This document shows positions 12,223-24,125 of a stretch of DNA of 64,000 bases, one piece after another. The DNA is from Ancistrus triradiatus (taxonomy: Eukaryota; Chordata; Actinopteri; Siluriformes; Loricariidae). The notes beneath the pieces are model-generated. The model had not been told where the DNA came from and searched no databases. It was given only the letters and a program-made list of their open reading frames with translations. The first letter of the stretch is position 1, and every line of letters starts with the position of its first letter. The position numbers and the translations under genes were made by a program. The stretch is from contig JAJAGP010000178.1 of NCBI GenBank assembly GCA_025084515.1, positions 62,001 to 126,000 on the forward strand, written 5' to 3'.

Positions 12223-12986
12223 TTATTTGTTCAGCCTGTATTCTAAATATGAGTTGTGTGATATAAATTGAAGTTCAGAATTAAATTCCCTTCTAAAACC
12301 AGACTTCTTTGGTGCGTGCTTATGTTTGAGAAGGTTTTTATTGATGCTTAAATACGATCAGTCCATTGTTACATGTACATTAAACTACTGAAAAGACAGT
12401 AAAAGATCGGAGCACATGTTCCACTACTGACAGGATTTATACAAGATGTTTTAGTATTTTATGTAAGTGTAAAAGCAAACTGTGTTGTGTCCATACCCAA
12501 ATATGCTGCTGTTCCAATTGCAGAATAGTTGAACTGCGTGCTCCATTCATCTGGAGAATGTACTCGCAATTATAACTTCCTACTCCAGACGTAGGAAGTA
12601 TGCAAGTCCGAACTTGGCGTACTTGGTATTGAGAAACGGTCGTAGTGTCATCTTTACTGCATTAAATATTAATCTCTATATTATTCTTTCATGCCGATTT
12701 AGTAAAGCCATATAGTAATGATCAAGCCTTCAGCCCTCCCATACTTGCGGGTTTTAAACGCGCACAGAACGGTGAGGTGCTGCAGCTGTGAAAGCTGTAC
12801 AGTGATTTAGCGCTTTCGTTTTTAGATTTTCCGCTGTGGTTTCTGAATTTGCGCTGTCGTATTAAACATATTGATGCAAATCCATACTAATGGCTCTAAT
12901 TTTAGCACCGAAAAGTGCTGTCTTTCATTGCGATCTGCTCTCCGTGTGTGGGTGTGGCCTGCGTGTGTGTGGGTCAGACAGGCGCC
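12223..12986. other. Unassigned sequence between elements
   Basis: No coding or RNA feature is recognised. 12240-12300 may be decayed L2 3' UTR. A small imperfect hairpin (ACTTCCTA ... TAGGAAGT) lies near 12577-12601. The last part contains TGTGTG-rich sequence directly before L2 copy B. Confidence 0.35.
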
Positions 12987-13486
12987 ATCACTCAGAATGT
13001 GATGGGTCCAACCCACAGCTGTAATCATACATTACACCTAATATTAACATTTGGTATTGCCATAGATAATCTTGATGTTTTTCCGCAAAGTGATTTGATT
13101 TCTGATCACTACTTCTTAATTTTTTAGCTATCTGTAACAAATAAAATCCTACTGCCTTGTTATCACACCAAATGCACTATTACATCTGGTACTCCAGCTG
13201 TGTTTAAGAATAACCTACCAGACTTAACGTTTAATACACCTATGAAGCCCGATCATCTTGAGCGTGTAAATAACCAATTAGAATATGTGTTTCAAAACCA
13301 GCCGCTAGATTGCTCAGCCAGGGTATTTCTATTGCCGGTCCCAAGCCCGGATAAATGGTGAGGGTTGCGTCAGGAAGGGCATCCGGTGTAAAACATTTGC
13401 CAAATAAAGAATGCGAGTACATAATAAATTCACCACACCGGATCGGTCGCGGCCCAGGTTAGGAAACCTGGTGGTGGAACGAGGAA

Positions 13487-15732
13487 GTGCAGGAGGTTAT
13501 TCAGAGAAAGAGGTCAGCAAAGAAGAAATGGGACAGGGACAGGACTAAAAAGAGTAGACAGGAGTACAAGGAGATGCGGCACAGGGCAAAGAGGGAGGTA
13601 GCAAAGGCCAAGCAGAAGGCCTACGATGAGTTATATGAAAGGTTAGACAGTAGGGAAGGAGAGAAGGAGTTGTATCTGCTGGCGAGACAGAGAGATAGAG
13701 CTGAAAAGGATGTGCAGCATGTCAGGGTGATCAAGGATAGAAATGGAAATGTATTGTCGGGTGAGGAGAGGGTGAGGGAAAGATGGAAGGAGTATTTTGA
13801 AGAGTTGATGAATGTCGAAAATGAAAGGGAAAGAAGGTTGGATGGCGTAGAAATTGTGGAACAGGATGTAGCAAAGATTACCAAGGACGAAGTGAGGAAA
13901 GCTTTGAAAAGGATGAAGAACGAAAAGGCAGTGGGACCTGGTGACATATCGGTTGAGGTATGGAAAAGTCTATGTTAGATAGTTATGCGAGCCTCGTCTA
14001 TCTGACTTCTCCTGTGTCGGTCCAGTCCGTTCTGCGCAGGGAGGTCCAAGAAGAAACCAGCACAAAGCTTTGAGCAGCAGAGGGTTTATTCAAGGATCTC
14101 AAAATAAACATACACATACAGCTGTACTTATACTCTTGTAAGGCGAGCTTGCGTGAGAAGAGAAGGGGAAGTCTGGAGGGATGGGGGTACCACATTTCAT
14201 TGGGAAAAGGAGAATTTACAAAGTTTCAGGTCAGGGTGACCCTAGTCACAGAACCAACTATGTCCAAAGAGCAAAGAGTTGCGGAATAGTTCGTTATGCT
14301 AAGCCTTGCAGTTTTCACAGAGCAGGGACAGAGAACTTTTGTACAAAATAACAACGCTTGCAACAGAGCCATATAATTATCGTGAATTGTTAATACTGAT
14401 TATATCTTTCAGTCTAGGAGAGCTGGGAGTGGTGTTTTGGACTAGATATTCAATGGAATTCTGGTGGAATGAGAGGAATGCCGGAGGAGGAATGGAGGAA
14501 AAGTTTACTCTATACCGATTTTTTAAGCAGAAGGGTGACTGTACAGATTTGTGGCTCTTACAGGGGCATAAAGTTGATGAGCCACAAATGAAAATGAAAA
14601 TTTGGGAGAGAGTTGTGGAAGATTAGGCTCAGACAGGGAGGTGACAGTATGTGGAACAAAACCGTATGGTTCATGCCAAAGGAAGAGCACCATGGATGCC
14701 GATTTTTGCTTTGAGGACTGCTGATGGAGAAGTATAGAGATGGTCAGAAAGAGCTACACTTGTGTCTTTGTGGATTTGGGTCAGGGTGCCAAGGGAAGGA
14801 ACTGTGGTGGTGTATGGAGGAAGTCTGAGTGGCTGAAAAAGTATGTCACAGATGCTAGTGCAGGACATGTATGACAAACAGCGTGACAGCGGTGAGATGT
14901 GCTGTAGGAGTGACCAGATAGCTTCAAGGTAGAGGTGGGACTGCATTCAAGGATCGGCCCTGAGTCCCTTCTTATTTGCTATGGTGATGGACAGACTAAC
15001 AGATTGAGGTCAGACAGGAATCGCCGTGGACTATGATGTTTGCAGACGACATTGTGATCTGTAGTGAGAACAGGGAACAGGTAGAAAAGAACTTGAAGAG
15101 GTGGAGGTATAAAAGTAAGGAAAGGAGAGGAATGAAAGTCAACTATAGTAAGACAGAATACCTGTGTGTAAATGAAAGGGAGGCAGGTGGAACAGTCAGG
15201 CTACAGGGATCAGTGGTCACAAAGGTACAGGAGTTCAGGTACTTGGGATCAACTGTCCAAGGAAATGGGGAGTGTGGAAAGGAGGTAAAGAAGAGAGTAC
15301 AGGCAGGATGGACTAGGTGGAGAAGAGTGTCAGGAGTGCTGTGTGACAAAAGGGTCGCAGCAAAAGTGAAAGGAAATATTTATAAGAGAGTAGTGAGACC
15401 AGCCTTGCTGTATGGGTTAGAGACAGTAGCACTGAAAGAGACAGGAAGCAGAGATGGAGGTGGCAGAACTTAAGCTGTTGAGGTTCTCTTTAGGAGTGTC
15501 TAGGGTGGACAGGATTAGGAATGAGATCATCAGAGGCACAGCACAGGTTGGAAAATTGGGAGACAAAATTCGAGAGGAAAGACTGAGATGGTTTGGACAT
15601 GTGCAGAGGAGGGATAGTGGATATATTGGTAGGAGGATGTTGGAGATGGAGCTGCCAGGGAAGAGACGGAGAGGAAGGCCAAAGAGAACTTATTTGGTTG
15701 TGGTAAATGAAGATATGCAGGGAGTTGGGTGA
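13487..15732 (+). pseudogene. RTE LINE reverse transcriptase, broken
   Basis: 13487-13967 encodes the basic pre-RT linker (EYKEMRHRAKREVAKAKQKA and RERWKEYFEELMN) and the start of RT (KNEKAVGPGDISVEVWKSL). An LTR insertion interrupts it there. RT continues in broken frames at 14418-15000 (KLWERVVE-like text, and QGSALSPFLFAMVMDRL at about 14950). The catalytic motif is MFADDIVIC at 15033-15060. The C-terminal part includes RYLGSTVQGNGECGKEVKKR and RWFGHVQRRDSGYIGRRML, the typical end domain of fish RTE ORFs. Several frameshifts and an altered middle make it inactive. Confidence 0.87.
13973..14411 (-). mobile_element. Solo LTR nested in the RTE LINE
   Basis: The segment starts TGTTAGATAG and ends TCTTTCA (TG...CA), with GTCTA duplicated at 13968-13972 and 14412-14416. 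Removing it restores the RTE reading. AATAAA is found on the minus strand near 14085-14095, so it points leftward. The family is ERV- or gypsy-like and is not resolved. Confidence 0.85.
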
Positions 15733-15828
15733 GAGTAGAGGACGTGGAGGACAGGGTGAGGTGGAAACGTTTAACTCGCTGTGGTGACCCCTGATAAAGG
15801 GATAAAGCTGAAAGAAGAAGAAGAAGAA

Positions 15829-16644
15829 GAATATGTGTTTCACTCAACCCTGGATATACATCAGATGTTCCTGCTAAGGTCAAACACATTAGGGAAAAAA
15901 GGCTCTCAACATCACCCAGCTATTCAGCAACCTTACAGATGTGCTGACATCTGTTTAGTTAGCTGTAAATCAAGACTGAAATCTTTTACCCCAATTACTA
16001 ATACTGAACTGTCCTCAATAATCAGCTTCTCTAAGTTATCAGCGTGTTTATTAGATACAATTCCTACACATTTACTTAAATAATTGATACCTAGTATTAT
16101 AGAGCCACTGCTTATTATTTTAAATTAATCTCTTACCTTTGGTTATATGCCAAAATCCTTTAAGTGTGCCATTATTAAACCACAGATTAAAAACGCTAAT
16201 CTTGACCCTTGTGTGATGTCTAATTATAGACCAAATTCATATCTATCTATCCTCTCCAAAATCTTAGAAAAAGCTGTCTATCAGCAGCTCTGCAGTTACC
16301 TCCAAAGCAATTGTATTTATGAAACATTTCAGTCAGGATTCAGGGTCCATCATAGTACTGAAACAGCATTAAAAAGGGCACTAAATGATTTATTAATGTC
16401 TTCAGATAATGGATGTGTTTCTCTTCTTGTTTTATTAAATTTAAGTACAGCATTTGACACTATAGATCACTATGTCTTACTGAATAGACTACAAAATACT
16501 GTAGGTGTTAAGGGATTGGCACTTTCTTGGTTTAAATCCCACCTGACCAAATGGTACCAGTTTGTTTATATAAATAATCTATGCTCTAAGCTCTCAAAAG
16601 TGAAGTATGGCATGTATGGCACCTCCCATTGGGAGGTGATTTGA
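15829..16644 (+). pseudogene. L2 copy B reverse transcriptase remnant
   Basis: After the RTE insertion the L2 reading resumes with KSFTPITNTELSSIISFSKL, then YRPNSYLSILSKILEKAVYQ, FQSGFRVHHSTETALKRAL and the palm segment LLNLSTAFDTIDHYVL. It stops at SKVKYGM, where an internal deletion joins it to 3' UTR. The YADD and thumb regions are absent. An in-frame stop lies at 16081-16083. Confidence 0.85.
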
Positions 16645-16743
16645 TGTTGTCTCATATGATCCCTCTTGGCTGTGCCACATTCTGGTTTCCTCTTTCTAGC
16701 TATTCTGCTATAGCTAATGCTGGCGAAGTCTCATGCTACACAT

Positions 16744-17356
16744 TAGTGATGTATCGGTCGCGACCGATCCGGCTCTAAGAGCCGGTTCTTTGAAATGAAC
16801 GACGGGAGCCGGTTCCTGATTGTGAGCCGATTTATATATTTTTTAATTTATTACACATTCCGACACATTGCTGCTTATTGCACTTCTGGTTAGATGCTAA
16901 ACTACATTTCATTGCGTTGTACTTGTATGACAATAAAGTTGAATCTAATCTAAAAAAACCAAAATAAATTGTTTCCCTGTATATAGTTGCAAATTTACAA
17001 ATAATACACATAATCAGAGACCTGAGACCAGATTGGACCTGTAATTAAGATCGGTCTTCAGTTTTGTATTTTAGAATTGATTTGTATTATTTGTATTATA
17101 ATTATAAATATATTTGTATTGTATAATTGATTTTACTGTGTTCCATTGTGAGTATATAAATAAAAACCATATTAATAATAACAAACATTGGATATTATGT
17201 GTTTTTTCATTAGTAATTCATTTTAAAAATACTTTGGTAATAAATTAAGCTACAAAATATCTAAAGAGCCACTTGGGAGCCGAGAGAGCCGGCTCTTTTT
17301 AGTGAGCTGAGCCAAAAGAGGCGGCTCTCTGAAAAAAGCCGGAATTCCCATCATTA
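16744..17356. mobile_element. hAT MITE, 613 bp
   Basis: The ends TAGTGATG and CATCATTA form a short imperfect inverted repeat. The 8-bp target CTACACAT is duplicated exactly at 16736-16743 and 17357-17364. Subterminal GAGCCGGTTC/GAGCCGGCTC motifs point inward on both sides. It contains no transposase. The host is the 3' UTR of L2 copy B. Confidence 0.9.
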
Positions 17357-17961
17357 CTACACATGGCATCAGTGGTTGTTAATAGACTCTGTGCTCTTAA
17401 TCAATACCTAACTACATTTTCTTTTTTCTCTCTGAGCTTGTGTTTCAGTACCAGTTCCAGCCCCACACACTAAGATGTTCCTCCATTTCAGCTCCACTCA
17501 AGTTGTTTCCATCATCAGCTCCAGCCCAACCATTCCAAGGCCACACCAGAGGGCAGTAACTTTCCCCTTCTACCGGTTGGCTGGGGGCAATGTGCCGCCA
17601 AGGACTCAAGATCCTAAAATGACTGTGTTTTGGAGTAAATAATAACGGTTTGTATATTTTACATTATTTTTATTTGAACTATTACTATAAAACTTATTTG
17701 ACCTAGATAAATTTGTTTCATTTTTACATTTGCCATCTACGCCACCCAAGGAGGATTGGTCCCTTTTTGAGTCTTGGTATTCCCAAGATTTCTTCCTCAT
17801 AATATTTAGGGAGTTTTTCCTCGCCACTCTTGCCCTAGGCTTGCCAAATCTTTGACTGACCATAGATATTAGAAGATAATCTAAAATTGTTAAGTTGCTT
17901 TGAGACAATATTACATTGTAAAAAGCGCTATAGAAATAAAGCTGACTTGACTTGACTTAAC

Positions 17962-18165
17962 TAGTGGAATAAAGAACGTAACAAATGGACAAGGGAACCC
18001 AACTGTAGCACTTAATGCAAGTATCAAGACACTTAATAATGAGCAAGGTAGAAGTTGACATGAGCTGACGATCTGGTGAATAGTGGTGGTGAAGCCGGCG
18101 TTGTTATTTTCAGATTGATGAGTGGAGAGTCGAATCAGGTGATTGTGAAATACTCTGACAGTGAT
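17962..18165 (-). repeat. Interspersed repeat, probable LTR fragment (copy 2)
   Basis: Related to 2555-2795. It ends at ATACTCTGACA, consistent with an LTR terminus, and directly abuts the tail of L2 copy B on its left. The other end is missing. Confidence 0.45.
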
Positions 18166-18544
18166 TAATGAGAACAAAAAAGTTTGAACTTATAACTTGG
18201 TGCTATAACATGTTTAGAGGGCAACACTGAGTAATGTTGGTGTAGGCTATTTCTGGTATATTTTTGGCATGTATGCTAGGAGAATTAGTCTTTTGCTGAT
18301 ATTTTCACTCTTGTCATGCTTTGCATTTTTGTTTTTGTATATCTGTGTTCATGCACATGCAGTGCATCATTTTGAAAGTAATCAGTATTAGCTGCTAATC
18401 AAACATTGATAATAAGCAAGACAGCTGTCAGGTCACTTTAGGCTTGTATTTCAATAGTTATGTTCAATTAACAGACAATTAAATCATTAAGTGCAATTAT
18501 TTATATGACAGCTAATTGTCAGTTAGTGACAGGGCAAGTATTAT

Positions 18545-18750
18545 TTTCAAACTTATAGGCATAAAAAATCTAATTTATATATATATATGTGTATATATAT
18601 ACGTATATATATATACACGTATATTAATATTATATATATATAATATATATATCTATATATCTATATTATATAATATAAATATATATCTATAATATATATA
18701 TAATATATATATATACACTCATCTATACCTGTGTTGTATATTATTATATA
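18545..18750. repeat. AT-rich microsatellite with internal palindromes
   Basis: Mixed TATATA, TATAATATA and ACGTATAT runs precede L2 copy C. Many short self-complementary segments occur. No gene is present. Confidence 0.85.
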
Positions 18751-19292
18751 TGGCTGAGAGAACGCTGAGAGAACGCTGAGAGACCTGACGCGAGGATTGC
18801 GAGGATCTGGCAACCCAGACTGATCCGCGGTTGCACACAGGACGCCGTTTCGTAGCTGCTAGCAGCTTATTATCTTTGATATATTTTCATTCCCGATCGC
18901 ATCTGTATCATATATAATCGTATATATAGTAGGTTTTTACAACATCTTAATCATTTTATTCTCGTACCGGCGGATTATATTTTTTTGCCGCTAATCGTTA
19001 TTTAGTAACTTTACAGGTATACCGGCTTGTGTTCGCAGTAGTTAGCCATTCGCTAATAACCAGAGTTGCATCTTCTTTTGCAGTAGTGTGTGTTTTTATA
19101 ACGTTTTACAGTCTTTTCCCACTTTCTTTCTGAGACTTAGTGTTTTTGTGACGTTTTGTGTTGACTTAACTTGTATTAACGCTTTAATCAAGCATTGCAT
19201 TGGACCATCGGCTGCAACTGAACCATATCTTCACTCGGCACCCCACAACACCACCCGAAGCTAAGTACCTTTAATTCATTAATTGTACTAAC

Positions 19293-20162
19293 ATGGCTTC
19301 TGCTGTGCTTGTTCCCTGTGCCGAGTGTGGCATGTTTAGCTATTCTTCCTCCGTCATTAGTGTAAATTTTACTTGTGATAGGTGTAGGCTTGTAGCCAGT
19401 CTGACGGAGAAGATTGTAGTTTTAGAGGCGTGCATCCAGACATTAGAGAAGGCTAGCTCAGCTCCTAGCTAAGCAGATCTGGATGCCAAAGGTGAAGTTA
19501 GAGCCCCCATCTCGGCAGAGCCCTCGCAGCAGGACAAGTGGGTGACGGTTCAGCGATGTAGTCATAAGGCTAGTCCACAAGAGCACCACTCTTTACCTGT
19601 TCACGAGTCCAACAGGTTTGCCCTCCTCAGTGATGCACCCACTGAGCAGCCTGTTGAAAGAGCTCTGGTCATAGGTGACTCTATTTTACGACACGTGAAA
19701 GTAGCTACCCCTTTAGGGACACCAGCAGCTAGAGTTACATGTATCCACGGAGCTAGAGTGCCGGACATTGTAACGATTCTTAGTGAACTCGAGAGCCGTA
19801 GATTCTCTACGATAGTTATTCGTGTAGGGGCTAATGATATACGCCTTCGTCAGTCAGAGGTTACTAAGGCTAATTTTGTAGAGGTGGTTAGAGTGGTGAA
19901 GGCGATGTCCGATGCAGTAGTGTGCTCTGGCCCCATCCCAATGCGGCGAGGTGACCAAGCCTACAGCAGGTTATGGTCGCTGAACTGCTGGCTGTCCAAG
20001 TGGTGCTCTGAAAACAACGTGGGCTTTATAGACAACTGGACAGCCTTTGAGGGTAAGCCTGGCCTTTTAGGATGGGACGGTGTCCATCCCACTCGGAAGG
20101 GTGCCGCTCTCATCTCCTGCAACATTGCCCATAGTCTTATGGCCCGATTGGTTAGGGGCTGA
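19293..20162 (+). pseudogene. LINE ORF1 (zinc finger + SGNH esterase), one in-frame stop
   Basis: From the ATG at 19293 the frame runs 290 codons, broken only by TAA at 19470-19472, where copy A reads TTA. An N-terminal C-x2-C...C-x2-C zinc finger uses Cys 9, 12, 28 and 31, followed by a short leucine-rich stretch (LTEKIVVLEACIQTLEKA). The esterase domain has GDSIL at residues 128-132, GAND at 179-182 and DGVH at 262-265, so the presumed catalytic Ser, Asp and His are all kept. This arrangement is known for CR1/L2-group LINE ORF1 proteins. Confidence 0.88.
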
Positions 20163-20389
20163 CTATCCAGAGCAGGGGTCAGGCAGCAGACAAACCGGCT
20201 TAACCAACTGTCTGCTGGTAGCCATATACCGTCACCCAGAACCCACATTATTGAAACTGTGTCTGTTACCCGCATCTGCCCTAAACGTAAACGCTCTCAA
20301 AAGGTCTGTTTTAATAACCTCATTAGTATAAAGAGATAGCTTCCCAGATAGCACAAATAGCTCCCAAAGAAATAACAACATTAGACTAA

Positions 20390-23195
20390 AGCTAGGATTA
20401 CTTAACGTTAGATCACTTACAAACAAAGCAGTGATTTTAAATGAAATAATCACTGATAAACGTTTACATGCTCTCTGTCTCACTGAGACTTGGATTAGAC
20501 CTGATGAATATTTAGCCTTAAATGAAGCCTCACCTCCTGGATGCAGTCATGCTAATCGCCCTCGTCCTAATGGTCGGGGGAGGCATAGCCACAATTTTTG
20601 ACAAAGAGCTAGGTGTTACAACTAAATCCCATTACAGGGCTAATGAAATACTGATTCTTAATGTGACTGATCCATCATTATGGAAGTCAAAACCACATTT
20701 TTTTTCAGCTTATCACTATTTACCGTCCTCCTGGTCCCTATTCAGAATCTTTTTAGGAATTTGCTAAATTTCTTTCTTGCTTAATACTGTCAACAGATAA
20801 GGCTTTAATTGTAAGTGAGTTCAATATTCACTTTGACAATGAACAGGATCCACTTAGAATTGCTTTCGAATCCATCTTAGAATCCATGGGTATCACTCAG
20901 AATGTGATGGGACCAACCCACCGCTGTAATCATACTTTAGATCTAATATTAACATTTGGTATCAATATAGATAACCTTGATGTTTTCCTGCAAAGTGATT
21001 CGATTTCAGATCACTATCTTTTAGTATTTGAGCTATCTGTAATAAATAAAATCCTTCTGCCTCGTTATCACACCAAGCGCACTATCACATCTGCTACTCC
21101 AGCTGCGTTTATTAAAAACCTACCAGACTTGAAATTTAATACACCTAAGGAGAGAAATCACCTTGAGTGTGCAAATGACCAATTAGAATGTGTGCTTCGC
21201 TCAACCCTGGACACGATTGCTCCTGCTAGGGTGAAACGCATTAGGGAAAAAAGGCTAGCACCATAGTATAATGACCACACCCGTACCTTAAAGCAAATAA
21301 CACGGCATCTAGAGCGCAAGTGGAGACATAGTAAATTGGAGGTTGCTTGGAGGGACAGCATGGTAGAGTATAAGCATGCCCTTATTAAAGCTAAGGCTGC
21401 ATACTTCTCCTCAATCATAGAGAAAAATAAGAATAATCGAAGATTTCTCTTTAATACAGTCTCCAAATTAACAAAAAACCCCACAGACTCTCCCATGCTG
21501 TGTAATTTAACAGTAATGATTTCATGACTTTCTTTAATAATAAGATAGAAAACATTAGGCATAAAACTCAATGCTCATCACATCACCAAACTATTCAGCC
21601 ACCTTCCAGATGCAGCACTAGTGAAGACATCAGTTTAATAATCTTTTACCCCAATTACTAATACTGAACTATCCGCACTGATCAGCTCGTCTAAGTCATC
21701 AACATGTTTATTAGATCCAATTCCTACACGTTCACTCAAACAAGTATTACCCAGTGTTATAGAGCCAGTGTTAGTTATTTTAAATTCATCCCTTACCTTT
21801 GGTTATGTGCCCAAATCCTTTAAGTGTGCCGTTATCAAACCACTGATTAAAAAAAGCCAATCCTGACCCTTGTGTGATATCTAATTCTAGACCAATTTCA
21901 AATCTACCATTTCTGTAAAAGATCTTAGAAAAAGCCGTCTATTAGCAGCTCTGCAGTTACCTCCAAAGGAAGGAAATTTATGAAACATTTCAGTCTGGCA
22001 TCATAGTACTGAAACAGCATTAATTAGGGTACTAAATGACTTGTTAATGTCCTCAGATAAGGGATGTTTTTAATTTCTTGTTCTGTTAGATTTAAGTGCA
22101 GCATTTGACACTATAGATCATGATGTTTTACTAAATAGACTAGAAAATACTGTAGGTATTAAGGGATCAGCACTTTCTTGGTTTAAATCCTACTTAACTG
22201 ACCGGTACCAGTTCATATAAATAATCTAAGGTCTAAGCTCTCAAAAGTGAAGTATGGCATGCCTCAGGGGTCAGTGCTTGGCCAGCTTTTATTCTCTCTG
22301 TACATGCTGCCACTAGGCTCAGTTATTCGCAAACATGGCATTAGTTTCCACTGCTATGCAGATGATACACAGCTGTACATATCAGCCAAACCTAATGACA
22401 GCCTTACAATCAACAAAATTGAGGACTGTGTAAAGGAAATAAAAGATTGGATGTTATTTAATTTTCTCTTACTTAACTTTGATAAAACTGAGGTTCTATT
22501 GGTAGGACCCAAGGCTGTGAGAGACAGGTTAGCTACATCTATCCTAAATCTAGATGGCTGTCCAGTATTGCCAAGTCCGTCTGTAAAAAACTTAGGGGTC
22601 ACATTTGATTCAGATCTCTCCTTTGATGCACACATTAGCAGCATCACTCGAATTGCTTTCTTTCAATTACAAAATATCGCTAAACTTAGAAATATCCTCT
22701 CTTTTAATGATGCAGAGAAACTTGTTCATGCGTTTATAACCTGAAGGTCGGATTACTGTAACGCCTTACTTACTGGATGCTCTAGTAAATAAACTTTAGT
22801 TAGTTCAGAATGCAGCTGCCCGAGTGCTATCTCGAACTAGAAAATTTGATCATATCACTCCTGTTCTATCATCACTGCACTGGTTACCAGTCAAATTCCG
22901 TATTGATTACAAAATACTTCTTATAATTTATAAAGCTCTACATGGCCTGGCCCCACATTATCTGAGTGAACTCTTAGAGTTTTACAATCCAACTTGTCTG
23001 CTTCGTTCTCAGGGTACAGGACTTCTTTTAGTTACTAGAATTAAAAAAGTCACAGTCGGGGGAAAGGCTTTCTCATACATGGCCCCCCAACTATGGAATA
23101 AACTTCCCACTTTCGTTCGAGACTCAGACACTCTCCAAAGTTTTAAGTCTACGCTAAAGACATACTTATTTACAAAGGCTTTTGACAAGATTTAG
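20390..23195 (+). pseudogene. LINE ORF2 (endonuclease-reverse transcriptase), broken
   Basis: The endonuclease begins LGLLNVRSLTNKA, with ALCLTETWIRPDEYLA near 20467-20515 and GRGGGIATIFDKELG near 20572. RT palm text [15 protein letters not shown] lies at about 22095. [19 protein letters not shown] begins at 22256, and the catalytic YADD is at 22354-22365. [16 protein letters not shown] and [11 protein letters not shown] segments follow, then the conserved C-terminus HWLPVKFRIDYKILL and ALHGLAPHYLSELL. Frameshifts or stops occur near 20767, 21266, 21527, 21650-22250 and 22744. The last frame, 22824-23195, is intact to KTYLFTKAFDKI. Confidence 0.88.
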
Positions 23196-24085
23196 ATCAG
23201 GATGCATGGCTTGGGTCACTGGAGCCAGAGTCTGGAGTCATGTCTGGCCTGCCTGCCTATGTCCGCTTGCCTGGGAGTGGTCGGGTGGGCGGGGCTGGCT
23301 GAAACTAGGCTTGGGTCCTCGTGATTTGACTCATGCAACCTTGCCTTAAAAATAAGGGCAGTCTGGGGTTCATAGTCATAAAGAGTCTTATGGTGATCAA
23401 GAGACGTTGGGGTTTGGCTGTACTTTCTGCCGCTCGGGGGTGCCAATGTCTCATTTGACCCCTAGGGGGGGGGGATGGCTGTGTTTTCATCCGTTTCTCC
23501 TCTTTCTAGCTTTCTACTACTGCTGCTATGCTAATGCTTGCCGGGGTCATCATGCACACTTGGCATCAGTGATTGACATGGCATCAGTGAATTAGTTAAT
23601 AGACACGTCGGCTCTTATCATACTATTCCATTTTCTGTTTTCTCTTTCCGAGCTGTGTTCCGGCGTTCCGGCCCCACCATGAGGTACATCTGATGTAGCT
23701 CCACTTGTGCATAATTCAACTATTTTTCACCTGACTACCATGACTTTAGTTCGCTCTAAAAATAAATTTATACATCATACCCGGGCCACTTATAGTCCGA
23801 TGTGCATACTTACCACTTCTATGCGAACTTTGACTCCTGACTTGAAGTTCGCTCTTAGATTTTATTATCCTACGCCGCCCAGGAGGTTGTGGTCCTTTTT
23901 GAGTCTTGGTCCTCCCAAGGTTTCTTCCTAGAACTAGGGAGTTTTTCCTTGCCACTGTCGCCCTAGGCTCGCTCAATTTGGGATTGGACGTAGTTATTAG
24001 GAGATAATCTAAACTTGTAAAGTTGCTTTGAGACAATGCTCCATTGTAAAAAGCGCTATATAAATAAATCTGACTTGACTTGACT

Positions 24086-24088
<3 letters not shown>

Positions 24089-24123
<35 letters not shown>
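24089..24123. repeat. TA dinucleotide run
   Basis: An uninterrupted TA repeat directly follows the tail of L2 copy C. Confidence 0.95.

Positions 24124-24125
<2 letters not shown>

Larger units (their letters stand above)
13295..15828 (+). mobile_element. RTE-type LINE nested in L2 copy B
   Basis: The insertion is bounded by the duplicated target GAATATGTGTTTCA (13281-13294 and 15829-15842). It ends in a GAAGAAGAAGAA tail after CCTGATAAAGGG, the usual RTE 3' end in fish. Its 5' head (GCTCAGCCAGGGT...GGATCGGTCGCGGCCC) joins directly to the pre-RT linker, so the endonuclease has been lost by internal deletion. A solo LTR (13973-14411) sits inside it. Confidence 0.88.
12987..17961 (+). mobile_element. 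L2/CR1-type LINE, copy B, 5'-truncated and interrupted
   Basis: The copy starts inside the endonuclease (ATCACTCAGAATGTGATGGG) and is opened at 13294 by an RTE LINE. It resumes at 15829, jumps from the RT palm to the 3' UTR near 16620, and is interrupted again at 16744-17356 by a hAT MITE. It ends with a TGACTTGACTTGACTT tail at about 17961. 5' truncation is usual for LINE insertions. Confidence 0.85.
18754..24088 (+). mobile_element. L2/CR1-type LINE, copy C, full-length structure
   Basis: This is the best-preserved LINE in the window. Its 5' UTR opens with GAGAGAACGCTGA repeated in tandem. ORF1 lies at 19293-20162, ORF2 remnants run to 23195, and a 3' UTR ends in GCGCTATATAAATAAATC plus a TGACTTGACTTGA tail at 24088, followed by a TA run. 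Small indels distributed along ORF2 show it is not active. Confidence 0.88.

Noticed and set aside
15490..15889. Minus-strand frames opposite the RTE C-terminus
   Set aside because: Antisense shadows of the RTE reverse transcriptase end domain.
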